The notes beneath the pieces were generated by a model, which made no database searches, was not told the DNA's origin, and saw only the letters and a program-made list of their open reading frames with translations. Made by a program: the position numbers and the translations under genes. From CAZUWH01 sp964624075 (GTDB lineage: Bacteria > Pseudomonadota > Alphaproteobacteria > Rhodospirillales > Rhodospirillaceae): a stretch of DNA of 64,000 bases. The stretch spans positions 7,782 through 71,781 of the forward strand of contig CAZUWH010000012.1 in assembly GCA_964624075.1 (NCBI GenBank), read 5' to 3'. Shown here piece after piece: positions 34,272 through 43,080 of this stretch (positions are counted from its first letter, which is position 1; the number at the start of each line of letters is the position of its first letter).

Positions 34272-34399
34272 TGCCGGTCACGAGCAACGACTCCACCATC
34301 ATCGGGCCGGCCCTGGTCCTCCATTCCGCTTCGAGCGGTGCCCCGGAATGGATCCACGTTCTGCCGACCGGGGCATGTTCTGGGGACGGGAAATGTGGG

Positions 34400-34431
34400 G
34401 CTGTGGAGGAGGGCATGCCCTCCTCCACAGC
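34400..34431. repeat. perfect 32-bp palindrome
   Basis: GCTGTGGAGGAGGGCA followed by its exact reverse complement, with no loop base. It lies between two convergent genes (33813-34271 plus and the pentapeptide gene minus), in a 350-base gene-free stretch that also holds GGGGGAGG-CTGA-CCTCCCCC about 35 bases on. No T run follows on either strand, so an ordinary intrinsic terminator is not indicated. Confidence 0.7.
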
Positions 34432-34620
34432 CGGCCGGGTTGGAACAAACCACAAGAAAACAAGCTACGGGGGAGGCTGACCTCCCCCACGCCCCCTTGC
34501 TTTCGATAACCTTGTCCCCCGGGAGGATGGTATGCCTTTCCACCAGATGCGCGGGCAAGACACCCGTGCTCCCAGGTGTTCTGCAAGAGGTCTCAAGGGG
34601 GGTGCCCTGTCGCGGATGCT

Positions 34621-35235
34621 TCAATTGCACTGACCGATCGAATTGGCGCCGCACACCCGCCGGCCATTGGTCCAGGTGGTCCCCGTCAAATCAGCATCCA
34701 GCAGGTCAGCCCCTTCCAGACGGGCACCGGTCAGGTCGGCCTCGTGCAGGATGGCACGATAGAAACGAGCCCGGCGGAGGTCGGTGTTCTTCAGGGAGGC
34801 ACGCGTCAGATCGGCGCGGGTGAAATCGGCCTCGATGAAGGAGGCCCCCTCCAAACTGGCCTCTGTCAACCTGGTACTGATCATTTTGCTCCGGTAGCCA
34901 TTGACCTGGCCTAGGCTGGCTCCGGAGAGATCGCTGCGCTGAAACGAGCTTTCCCGTATGTTGGCACGCTTTAAATCCACGCCCGTCAGAGGGCGTCCAT
35001 CCAGATAGCACCGCAGCCATTGCACCTCTGGTGCGGCGGGATCGGTACACGCCGCCGTGGCAGTTCCCCCTCCCCCCAGTAGGACAACCATGCCGGCCAC
35101 GAGGGAGCGGAAAACGTACCAAATAATTCCACCGTGCGTAAATCTTGATTGACGTTCAAAGGCCCGCCGCCCGGCACGTGAGGAGCGTTCTGGCCGGTTA
35201 TAATCAAAGCGAATCGGTACAGGAAAGCGATTCAT
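34621..35235 (-). CDS. exported pentapeptide-repeat protein
   Basis: Residues about 80-190 consist of A(D/N)LxxA pentapeptide repeats (DLKRANIRESSFQRSDLSGA, ADFTRADLTRASLKNTDLRR, ARLEGADLLDADLTG), predicted to form a right-handed quadrilateral beta-helix. A hydrophobic stretch ending GGGGTATAA before CTDPAAPEV looks like a cleavable signal. The C-terminal RRVCGANSIGQC cap with paired cysteines is seen in other alphaproteobacterial exported members. AAGGA supports the ATG at 35235; an earlier ATG at 35271 is possible. The role is unknown. Confidence 0.75.
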   Translation of the reverse strand: MNRFPVPIRFDYNRPERSSRAGRRAFERQSRFTHGGIIWYVFRSLVAGMVVLLGGGGTATAACTDPAAPEVQWLRCYLDGRPLTGVDLKRANIRESSFQRSDLSGASLGQVNGYRSKMISTRLTEASLEGASFIEADFTRADLTRASLKNTDLRRARFYRAILHEADLTGARLEGADLLDADLTGTTWTNGRRVCGANSIGQCN

Positions 35236-35274
35236 CGCAGCCGTTATCCTTGGTATCTGTTTCAAAAACATCCT

Positions 35275-35335
35275 CTCCCTCCGTTCGGGGGGAGGGCTTT
35301 TGAAACGGGCTCTTATACCTTTGAGCCTTGATCGT
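35275..35335. repeat. GC-rich repeat (reverse copy of 1692-1740) plus 21-bp shared segment
   Basis: CTCTCCCTCCGTTCGGGGGG AGGG and CTTTTGAAACGGGCTC (35297-35312) are the reverse complement of the sequence after rpoZ. ATACCTTTGAGCCTTGATCG plus T (35315-35335) repeats 15147-15167. TTGATCGTGACCGATCAA (35328-35345) adds a small hairpin. Confidence 0.55.
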
Positions 35336-35624
35336 GACCGATCAAGGCCCTCCCCTCAGAGGTACTGGCGGGCCGCATCTGCAGCCCTTGGCTTTTGCGC
35401 CATTCGGCGGGCCGCCGTAGTTGTGGTGGTCCCCTGAGCGCGGGTCAAAACTTGCGCTCATGGGTATTATGAGGTTTCCAGGAAACCCCTTGCGCACGGT
35501 ATCTTGTCTATGCTCGTGGTAGATAAGACGCTCGCCTGCCCAGAAATCAACATAAATTCCCCGGAAACTGTATTGTCCTCGGGGCAATCGGGCGAAGGAA
35601 GATCATCCGTTTATGTGTCGTCAT

Positions 35625-35670
35625 TCCCGCGAGGCTTGTCCCCGCGAAAGCGGGGAGCAGGAATCCAGAA
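35625..35670. repeat. REP-like sequence GTCATTCCCGCG...GGAATCCAG
   Basis: GTCATTCCCGCGAGGCTTGT CCCCGCGAAAGCGGGGAGCA GGAATCCAG resembles the REP-type sequence common between genes of many proteobacteria, with an inner CCCCGC/GCGGGG stem. It lies in a 600-base gene-free stretch (35236-35834) that also has a run of eleven C (35723-35733) and no recognisable gene. Confidence 0.55.
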
Positions 35671-35834
35671 CACCGACAAGGCATAAGCAAAGCATGAAAG
35701 CACTCCCCAGGTGGGCGCCATGCCCCCCCCCCCGCCTGCACGAGGGGGATGCCTTGTCCATGAATATCTTCCTTCACCCGATTGCCCTGTATTATCCCCC
35801 GGCAGGCGTTTCTGACGGAGCCACATATATCACG

Positions 35835-37634
35835 CTAGCGTCGGCCGAACAATTTCTCGATATCCTTGCGTTTCAGTTCCACATAGGTAGGCCGGCCATG
35901 ACTGCACTGACCGGTGTGGGGAGTCGCTTCCATCTGCCGCAGAAGCGCGTTCATTTCAGGCACCGTCAGCCGCCGACCCGCCCGGACCGAACCGTGACAG
36001 GCCATGGTCGCGCACACATGCTGGAGCCGCCCTTTCAGGCTCAAGGCAGCATCCCATTCGGCAAAATCGTCGGCGAGGTCCCGAATCAAGCCTTGCACGT
36101 CAGTCTCTCCCAGGAGCGCCGGCACCGCACGCACCACTACTGCCCCCGGCCCGAATGGCTCCACTGCCAGCCCCAGTTCAGCCAGTTCCCCGGCCCGTCT
36201 CGCCAGCCGCTCCACCGCCGGTTCATCGAGTTCCACCACCTCTGGGATCAACAGCATTTGCTGCCGGACGGTCGTAGTTTCAGAAGCGGCCTGCAGATGT
36301 TCCAGAACCAGACGTTCATGCGCAGCATGCTGATCGATCAGAATCAGGCTTTCGGCGGCCTCGGCGACGATATAGGTATTATAAATCTGGGCCCGCGCCA
36401 TGCCCAGGGGCAGATGGGGAGGCGGCACGTCGGGGGGCGGAGTCGCCCTTTCCTCCTCCAGGGGCGCAAAAGCGTCAGCCGGCCCGTCCAGTGGTGCCTC
36501 AAGGGCATCCCGCAACAAGGGGGGGACGGAACTCCCCCTCCTGCCATTCCCGAAGCCGGCCTCAGGAGACCTTGCCCCTATGTCGCTGTGGAAGTGGTGC
36601 AAGGCCGCCAGGCCGACCATGGTCGAGGCACGGTGACCGGCCTCAGCCAGGGCATGACGGATGGCGGCGACCAGTAGCCTCCGCACCGCACCAGGCTCAC
36701 GGAAACGAACTTCGGCCTTAGCCGGGTGAACGTTAACATCCACCTGCTCCGATGCCAGGGTCAGGAACAGGCAGACAACCGGCTGACGGTCGCCCGCCAG
36801 CATACCCTGATAGGCTGCACGCACCGCCGCCCCTAGCAGGCGGTCACGCACCGGTCGACCATTGACGAACAGGTATTGGCCGATAGTACCCGTTTTCGAA
36901 AAGGTGGGCAAGCCGGCCAGTCCATCCAGGATCATGCCATCATGTTCGGCGGCAACCGGTATCGCGTTGTCTACAAAGACCCGGCCCATGAGGCTGGCTA
37001 GCCGGTTCCGGCAACCTTGAACCGGATCCGGCCCGCTGCCCTGCACCTGCAGGACGGAGCGGCCCTCGTCAACCAGCGCAAAGCCTACCCGCGGGTAGGC
37101 CAGGGCCAGCCGTTCGATGACATCGCGAATATAACCGGCTTCGATCCGTGCCGCTTTCAGAAACTTGAGCCGGGCTGGCGTGGCGAAAAACAGGTCACGA
37201 ACCTCGACCCGCGTTCCTAGAGGATGGGCGGCTGGCATCCGCTCCCCCCGTACGCCGCCCGTGACAGTCAGACTCCAGGCGTTGTCAGCCCCGCGGCATC
37301 GGCTGATCAAGGTCAGGCGCGCCACCGCGCCAATGGCAGGCAGCGCTTCTCCCCGGAAACCCAAATGCGTGATGTGAATCAGATCATCGTCGGGTAGTTT
37401 CGAGGTTGCATGCCGCTCGACGGCCAGGGCCAGTTCCTCGGCCTCCATGCCGGACCCGTTATCGACGACCATGATCGATGCCCGTCCCCCGTCGGCGAGA
37501 CTGACATCAATGCGACCCGCCCCGGCGTCAAGGGCATTCTCAACCAGTTCCTTGACCACCGAGGCCGGACGCTCCACCACCTCACCAGCAGCGATGCGAT
37601 TGATCAGGGTTGGTGGTAACAGACGAATGGACAT
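35835..37634 (-). CDS. mutL: DNA mismatch repair protein MutL
   Basis: MutL couples mismatch recognition by MutS to strand removal. The 599-residue protein has the GHKL ATPase motifs: NRIAAGEVVERPASVVKELV, ENALDAGA with the catalytic Glu and Asn, DNGSGM, THLGFRGEALPAIGAVA and LGTRVEVRDLFFATPAR. The C-terminal dimerisation domain ends in YVELKRKDIEKLFGRR. The ATG at 37634 gives the canonical start MSIRLLPPTLINRIAAG; 32 upstream open codons are unconserved. It follows ctaE by 105 bases on the same strand and may be read from the oxidase operon. Confidence 0.95.
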   Translation of the reverse strand: MSIRLLPPTLINRIAAGEVVERPASVVKELVENALDAGAGRIDVSLADGGRASIMVVDNGSGMEAEELALAVERHATSKLPDDDLIHITHLGFRGEALPAIGAVARLTLISRCRGADNAWSLTVTGGVRGERMPAAHPLGTRVEVRDLFFATPARLKFLKAARIEAGYIRDVIERLALAYPRVGFALVDEGRSVLQVQGSGPDPVQGCRNRLASLMGRVFVDNAIPVAAEHDGMILDGLAGLPTFSKTGTIGQYLFVNGRPVRDRLLGAAVRAAYQGMLAGDRQPVVCLFLTLASEQVDVNVHPAKAEVRFREPGAVRRLLVAAIRHALAEAGHRASTMVGLAALHHFHSDIGARSPEAGFGNGRRGSSVPPLLRDALEAPLDGPADAFAPLEEERATPPPDVPPPHLPLGMARAQIYNTYIVAEAAESLILIDQHAAHERLVLEHLQAASETTTVRQQMLLIPEVVELDEPAVERLARRAGELAELGLAVEPFGPGAVVVRAVPALLGETDVQGLIRDLADDFAEWDAALSLKGRLQHVCATMACHGSVRAGRRLTVPEMNALLRQMEATPHTGQCSHGRPTYVELKRKDIEKLFGRR

Positions 37635-37739
37635 GACAGGAACACAACAACGATCTGGCGTGGAACAGACTCCCGCACTGGCCAGAAATGGTAGCACGGC
37701 TTGCCTTTCAACACCAGACCTTGCTGCCACGATAAAGCC

Positions 37740-38549
37740 TCAGCTCCCCCCCCACCAGTAAATCCAGACGAACAGGAACAGCCAGACGACGTCAACAAAA
37801 TGCCAGTACCATGCCGCCGCCTCAAAGCCGACATGGTGATCAGGCAGGAACTGACCCCGCAAAGCGCGACCCAGGTTCACGGTCAGGAAACATACACCCA
37901 CCAGCACATGGAAACCGTGGAAGCCGGTCGCCATATAGAACACGGAAGGGTAGATTCCCTCGCGGAAGGCAAACGCAGCGTGGCCATATTCATAGGCCTG
38001 CAGGGACAAGAACAGGGCTCCCAGCGCCACCGTCACCGCCAAGCCCAGAATAATGTTGCGACGGTGGTCGGCGCGCACGGCATGATGAGCCCAGTTCACG
38101 GTCATGCCTGACGACAGCAGGATCAGAGTGTTCAGAAACGGGACCCCCCACGGATTGAACGGTTGGATGCTAGGCGGGGGCCACTGGGTCACGCCGGGAC
38201 TTACCTGAAGGGCGTTATGAAAAAAGGCCCAGAAGAAGGCGGCAAAAAACATCACTTCTGAAAGAATGAAAAGCCCCATCCCCACCCGCAGTCCATGACG
38301 GACAGGGGACGTATGGACATCATCAACAACCGACTCGCGGATGACGTCGCGCCACCAGCCAGCCATGGTAAACAATACGAGAATGAACCCTGCGATCAAT
38401 CCCCACGGCCCGTGATCATGCATCAATAGCACAAGGCCCAGGGCAAGGACAAAAGCCGCCCCGGCCCCCACCATCGGCCACGGGCTGGGATGAACCATAT
38501 GAAACGGATGGGGCGAAGGCAGGTAGCCATTACTCATGACGAACTCCAC
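37740..38549 (-). CDS. ctaE: cytochrome c oxidase subunit III
   Basis: The 269-residue polytopic membrane protein begins HPFHMVHPSPWPMVGA and shows the subunit III signatures FILSEVMFFAAFFWAFFH, WPPPSIQPFNPWGVPFLNT and ATGFHGFHVLVGVCFL with the C-terminal VDVVWLFLFVWIYWWG. It has seven hydrophobic segments. Subunit III stabilises the aa3 oxidase and its proton uptake. It is the last cta gene of the operon, eight bases after ctaG. Confidence 0.96.
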   Translation of the reverse strand: MEFVMSNGYLPSPHPFHMVHPSPWPMVGAGAAFVLALGLVLLMHDHGPWGLIAGFILVLFTMAGWWRDVIRESVVDDVHTSPVRHGLRVGMGLFILSEVMFFAAFFWAFFHNALQVSPGVTQWPPPSIQPFNPWGVPFLNTLILLSSGMTVNWAHHAVRADHRRNIILGLAVTVALGALFLSLQAYEYGHAAFAFREGIYPSVFYMATGFHGFHVLVGVCFLTVNLGRALRGQFLPDHHVGFEAAAWYWHFVDVVWLFLFVWIYWWGGS

Positions 38550-38557
38550 TCCAAGGA

Positions 38558-39136
38558 TCAGGACCCTGCATCTCTGCCGGGGGATCGGAAAAATGTGTAA
38601 GACAACGTGAGCGTCGTCAGTTCGGACGTAAACGGGTCGGTCACGATGGCCGGGTCAACAAAAAACGTCACCGGCATTTCAACCGACTGGCCGGGTGCCA
38701 AGGTCTGCTCCGTGAAACAGAAACAGGCAATCTTGTTGAAATACGGGCCCGCCTTAGCTGGCGTGACATTGAAGGTCGCGGTTCCCGTGATAGGGACATC
38801 GGCATTGTTGTGTGCAACATAAACAGCCAACGCAGGCTCTCCTGGCTTTACCACCATTTGCAGCTGTAGTGGCGTGAACGACCAGGGCAGTCCGCTCTGG
38901 ATGTTGGCATCAAAACGGATAGTCAGAGGTGTATCGCGTGTTTCCCCGGGGGGCGCTGGTGCAAATCGAGGTGTCCCGCCATAGCCGCTGGCCTGGCAGA
39001 ACCAGCGGTACAAAGGCACCGATGCACCAACGAGCCCAACCATTACCCCGACCCCTGCCAGGGCTATGGCAACGGTCAAACGTTTACGCCCCCGTCCTTC
39101 TTCTGTTGATGCCCCCACGACGTTTCCGCTCCTCAC
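38558..39136 (-). CDS. ctaG: cytochrome c oxidase assembly protein CtaG (Cox11)
   Basis: CtaG delivers copper to the CuB site of subunit I. The 192-residue protein has one N-terminal membrane helix (VAIALAGVGVMVGLVGASVP), then VPLYRWFCQASGYGGT and the copper-binding IACFCFTEQ motif with both cysteines, followed by MPVTFFVDPAI. It starts with GTG immediately after the ctaD stop, indicating translational coupling. Confidence 0.95.
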   Translation of the reverse strand: MRSGNVVGASTEEGRGRKRLTVAIALAGVGVMVGLVGASVPLYRWFCQASGYGGTPRFAPAPPGETRDTPLTIRFDANIQSGLPWSFTPLQLQMVVKPGEPALAVYVAHNNADVPITGTATFNVTPAKAGPYFNKIACFCFTEQTLAPGQSVEMPVTFFVDPAIVTDPFTSELTTLTLSYTFFRSPGRDAGS

Positions 39137-40774
39137 TCACTCAGCTGGAGCCGGATGATGGTGGGCAGAATGATCCTCCTGGATCATCGGTTGATGCTCG
39201 AAGGTATGGAAGGGGGGCGGCGATGGCAAGGTCCATTCCAGGGTGGTTGCCCCTTGTCCCCACGGATTGGCAGGCAGCTTTTCCCGGGAGGTGAAGGTCT
39301 GCCAGAGCACGAGCAAGAACACCATGAGCGAGGCCACACTGATCCATGCGCCGGTCGAGGCAACCACATTCCAGCCGGCAAACGCATCCGGATAGTCGGG
39401 TACGCGCCGCTGCATGCCAGCCAGCCCCATGAAGTGCATGGGGAAGAACGTCATGTTCACGCCAATGAAGGTAAGCCAGAAATGCAGCCGTCCCAGCTTC
39501 TCCGGATAAGGGTGGCCGCTCATCTTGCCAATCCAATAATAGAAACCGGCGAACATGGCAAACACCGCTCCCAGCGACAGCACATAATGAAAGTGGGCCA
39601 CAACATAGTAGCTGTCATGCAAGGCCGCCGACATGCCACCATTGGCCAGTACTACGCCTGTTACACCACCGATGGTGAACAGGAAAATAAAACCAAGCGC
39701 CCACAGCATCGGCACCCGGAATTGGATCGACCCCCCCCACATGGTGGCAATCCAGCTGAATATCTTAACGCCGGTTGGCAAAGTAATGACCATGGTCGCG
39801 GCCGTGAAATAGGTGCGGCCTGTCACATTTATGCCGACCGTGAACATGTGATGCGCCCATACCGCGAACCCGATCACAGCGATTGATACCATGGCATAGA
39901 CCATCCCCAAGTGGCCAAAGATGGGCTTGCGCGAAAAGGTGGCCACGACATGACTGACAATCCCGAAGGCCGGCAGGATCATGATGTAGACTTCCGGGTG
40001 ACCGAAAAACCAGAACAAGTGTTGATAGAAGACAGGATCGCCACCGCCTGCCGGGTTGAAGAAGGTGGTACCGAAATTGCGGTCGGTCAGAAGCATCGTC
40101 AAGGCTCCCGCCAGCACCGGAATGGCCAGCACCAACAACACCGCTGTGACTAGCATGGCCCATACGAACAGGGGCATACGATGCAATGTGATGCCGGGCG
40201 CACGCATGTTTATGATGGTGGTGATGAAATTGATCGCCCCCAATACCGAGGAAACACCCGCCAGGTGGAGAGCGAGAATGGCCATGTCAACGGCTGCCCC
40301 GGGGTGGCCGCTCGTGGAAAGCGGGGGGTAGATGGTCCACCCCGTGCCCGATCCCTCGCCAACAAAGGCAGATGCGCTCAGCAGGGTAAGGGCAGGGATC
40401 AACAGCCAGAAGCTGATGTTGTTGAGACGCGGGAAAGCCATATCCGGCGCCCCGATCATCAGTGGGACAAACCAGTTGCCAAAGCCGCCAATCAAGGCCG
40501 GCATGACCACGAAAAACACCATGATCACACCGTGAGCCGTCACCAGCACATTGTAGAGCTGTTCCTGGTTTTCCAGGATTTGCAACCCGGGCTGTTGCAG
40601 TTCGGCCCGGATTACGAACGACATCATGGATCCGATCACGCCGGCGACGACCGAAAACATGATATACATCGTCCCGATGTCTTTATGATTGGTCGAGAGC
40701 AACCACCGCCGCCAGCCGGTGGGACGATGGTCATCTTCAGCGGCGTAAGGATCGGCCGCAGCATGGGCTGACAT
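39137..40774 (-). CDS. ctaD: cytochrome c oxidase subunit I (aa3 type)
   Basis: Subunit I carries haem a, haem a3 and CuB. The 545-residue protein with twelve hydrophobic segments shows STNHKDIGTMYIMF, VTAHGVIMVFFVVMPALIGG, FWFFGHPEVYIMILPAFGI (CuB His and the cross-linked Tyr region), WAHHMFTVGI and SYYVVAHFHYVLSLGAVF with the haem-ligating histidines. The ATG at 40774 gives the normal N-terminus; the 31 codons further upstream are unconserved. No ctaB (haem O synthase) lies between this gene and ctaG. Confidence 0.96.
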   Translation of the reverse strand: MSAHAAADPYAAEDDHRPTGWRRWLLSTNHKDIGTMYIMFSVVAGVIGSMMSFVIRAELQQPGLQILENQEQLYNVLVTAHGVIMVFFVVMPALIGGFGNWFVPLMIGAPDMAFPRLNNISFWLLIPALTLLSASAFVGEGSGTGWTIYPPLSTSGHPGAAVDMAILALHLAGVSSVLGAINFITTIINMRAPGITLHRMPLFVWAMLVTAVLLVLAIPVLAGALTMLLTDRNFGTTFFNPAGGGDPVFYQHLFWFFGHPEVYIMILPAFGIVSHVVATFSRKPIFGHLGMVYAMVSIAVIGFAVWAHHMFTVGINVTGRTYFTAATMVITLPTGVKIFSWIATMWGGSIQFRVPMLWALGFIFLFTIGGVTGVVLANGGMSAALHDSYYVVAHFHYVLSLGAVFAMFAGFYYWIGKMSGHPYPEKLGRLHFWLTFIGVNMTFFPMHFMGLAGMQRRVPDYPDAFAGWNVVASTGAWISVASLMVFLLVLWQTFTSREKLPANPWGQGATTLEWTLPSPPPFHTFEHQPMIQEDHSAHHHPAPAE

Positions 40775-40912
40775 CGCATGACTCCTGTCCTGTTCTTGGT
40801 GTCCCAATTCTTTCAGGTCTCTATATGTTTTGAATTTTGTTGTCTTGTTTGCCTGTGCGCTCCCCATCCTGGGAGGCTGTCACCTGCCAGAAGATGAGCC
40901 TCTCCGCCCCTT

Positions 40913-41797
40913 TCACTTCCTTTCTGGAGAGGGATGCGACGCGAAGAGGGCGCCACCTTCCTCAGTCATCTGGATCTCTTTCTCTGTCGTCTGCGCCAGC
41001 TTGTGCTTTTTTACCCAGGAATCGAACTGCTCCTGCGGCACGGCATGAACGACAATTGGCATGTAGGCATGGCGCACTCCACACAGTTCGGCACAATAAC
41101 CGTGGTAGAGGCCAGGCTTCTTGATCTGGAACCATGTCTCGTTCAAGCGTCCCGGCACGGTGTCGGTCTTGACACCCAACGCCGGCACGGCCCAGCTATG
41201 CAAAACATCATCCGCGGTAAGCTGCACCCGCACGACCCGTTCCACCGGCACCACCACGGTGGTATCGGTACTCAGCAGACGCGGCTGGCCTGCCGTGAGC
41301 TGTCCCTCTTCAACCATGGTGGAATCAAACGTGATACCTAGATCCGGATAGCTATAGCTCCAATACCATTGATGTCCCTCCACCTTGAGGGTCAGGTCCG
41401 CTGGCGGAATATGATCCTGGAGATAAAGAAGCCGGAAGGAGGGCACCGCAATAGTTATTAGAACCAGGACAGGAATCACCGTCCATAGTATTTCAAGAGT
41501 AGTATTATGACTCCATGTTTCCGGCGTCGGGTTGCGACGCGCACTGAAGCGCCACATCACGAAACCAAGCAATCCCAGAACGAGGCATGTAATAGAGGTA
41601 ATGACAATCAACAAATGATCATGAAGAGCGACAATGTCATCCATGACGAGCGAAGCAGAGGGCTGAAAGCCCATCTGCCATGGCAACGGTTGCCCTCCCC
41701 ACACCGTACCTGGGGTCAGCAGGCCTACCAGAAATACCGCTCCCCTGCCGATCATGCGTCTTATCATGGTATCCTCTGACTCCCGAATAACGTGCAT
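40913..41797 (-). CDS. ctaC: cytochrome c oxidase subunit II
   Basis: Subunit II accepts electrons from cytochrome c at the CuA centre. The 294-residue protein has a signal sequence, two membrane helices (LLIVITSITCLVLGLLGFVM and LWTVIPVLVLITIAVPS), then a cupredoxin domain with HQWYWSYSYPDLG, HSWAVPALGVKTDTVPGRLN and the CuA ligands in YCAELCGVRHAYMP. AAGGAGG seven bases before the ATG at 41797 is one of the strongest ribosome binding sites in the window. It heads the cta operon; a 138-base gap precedes ctaD. Confidence 0.95.
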   Translation of the reverse strand: MHVIRESEDTMIRRMIGRGAVFLVGLLTPGTVWGGQPLPWQMGFQPSASLVMDDIVALHDHLLIVITSITCLVLGLLGFVMWRFSARRNPTPETWSHNTTLEILWTVIPVLVLITIAVPSFRLLYLQDHIPPADLTLKVEGHQWYWSYSYPDLGITFDSTMVEEGQLTAGQPRLLSTDTTVVVPVERVVRVQLTADDVLHSWAVPALGVKTDTVPGRLNETWFQIKKPGLYHGYCAELCGVRHAYMPIVVHAVPQEQFDSWVKKHKLAQTTEKEIQMTEEGGALFASHPSPERK

Positions 41798-42096
41798 TCT
41801 CTTTCCTCCTTACCTTATACCCGCCAGTTGGTCTACGCATTCCTGCGTCCAACCCTCACTGTCCTACTAACGCAATGCAACATTACTGTTTTATGATGTC
41901 ATCAGGGAACTAGCCACTGGCTTGATTGGTTATGGTCCCTATCGCCTTAGTCATGACATGAGGAAGTGGGGGGGGGGGGGTCTGCCCCACAGGCGCCACG
42001 CATCTCCCGCCCCCTATGTCTCGTGGCGTGTTTGTGTATTGACGGCAGGCCCAGGAATGCTAGAAACACCGATAAAGGAACCTGGAAAGTGGCAAT
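41798..42096. promoter_or_regulatory. divergent promoter region with a run of 13 G
   Basis: This gap serves the minus-strand oxidase operon and the plus-strand ABC operon. It contains an uninterrupted run of 13 G at 41968-41980, about 115 bases before the ABC gene and 170 bases before ctaC. I could not assign -10 and -35 boxes with confidence. Such a run is prone to slippage. Confidence 0.5.
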
Positions 42097-43080
42097 ATGA
42101 GAAAGTGCGGGTGCCTGTCGGCAATGATCGTTCTGGACGGATTGACCAAGAAGTTCGGCCAGCTGGTTGCCGTTGACGGAATCACGCTCACGGTGGAACG
42201 GGGGGAGGTGCTTGCCTTTCTCGGACCCAACGGGGCCGGTAAATCAACCACCATGAAAATGGTGACAGGCTTCCTGGCCCCGACTGCCGGCACGGCAAGG
42301 GTATGCGGATTCGATATTACCACCAAACCGCTCGCGGCCAAGGCGAGATTCGGCTATCTGCCTGAAGGTGCCCCGGCTTATGGCGACATGACTCCGGCAA
42401 CGTTCCTGTCTTTCATTGCCGAGGTGCGCGGCTATCGCGGTTCAGACAGGGCGCGACGCATTGCTGCGGTGGTGGAACGGGTCGCGCTCACCGAAGTCCT
42501 GTATCAGCCGATCGATACCTTGTCTAAGGGTTTCAAGCGACGGGTCGGTCTAGCCCAGGCCCTGCTGCACGATCCCGATGTTTTGATTCTCGATGAGCCG
42601 ACCGATGGCCTCGATCCCAACCAGAAACACCATGTGCGTGGCCTGATCCGCACCATGGCGGCCGAGAAGGCCATCATCGTTTCCACCCATATTCTTGAGG
42701 AAGTGGAAGCTGCCTGCAGCCGGGCCGCGATCATCGCACGAGGGCGCCTGCTGGCAGATGGCACTGCCGAAGATCTGCTGGCGCGTCTACCCGGTCACAA
42801 TGCCGTGACGGTTGCTGTTGCTTCGACAGAGGCCGATGCGGCGGAACAGCGGGTGTGCGCTCTTGCCGAGGTGGCCGGTGTGGAGCGGCAGAGAGACAAC
42901 GGAGACAACGGAAAAGTCCGGCTGCGGGTGCTGGCCCGAGGAGGGCGTTCCATCGTTGTGACGGTCATCGAGTCGTTGCAGGCCTACACCCTCATGGGCG
43001 TGACAGTGGAACGAGGCCGGCTTGACGATGTCTTCCGTCTCCTTACCACGTCAAGGCCCGGGGAGGAGAACGGATCATGA
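42097..43080 (+). CDS. ABC transporter ATP-binding protein (Gld/Nos-type)
   Basis: The 327-residue ATPase has Walker A GPNGAGKST, the Q-loop region GYLPEGAPAYGDMT, signature LSKGFKRRVGLAQAL (degenerate, K for G), Walker B VLILDEPTDGLDP and a switch His in STHILEEVE. A C-terminal 90-residue domain follows, as in GldA-type ATPases. GGAAAG before the ATG at 42097 supports this start; the ATG at 42124 is an alternative. Its stop overlaps the permease gene by four bases. It should power the membrane proteins encoded next. Confidence 0.9.
   Translation: MRKCGCLSAMIVLDGLTKKFGQLVAVDGITLTVERGEVLAFLGPNGAGKSTTMKMVTGFLAPTAGTARVCGFDITTKPLAAKARFGYLPEGAPAYGDMTPATFLSFIAEVRGYRGSDRARRIAAVVERVALTEVLYQPIDTLSKGFKRRVGLAQALLHDPDVLILDEPTDGLDPNQKHHVRGLIRTMAAEKAIIVSTHILEEVEAACSRAAIIARGRLLADGTAEDLLARLPGHNAVTVAVASTEADAAEQRVCALAEVAGVERQRDNGDNGKVRLRVLARGGRSIVVTVIESLQAYTLMGVTVERGRLDDVFRLLTTSRPGEENGS

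Noticed and set aside
34185..34600. CRISPR array or tandem repeats in the GC-rich gap
   Set aside because: The inverted segments are single palindromes without regularly spaced direct repeats or spacers.
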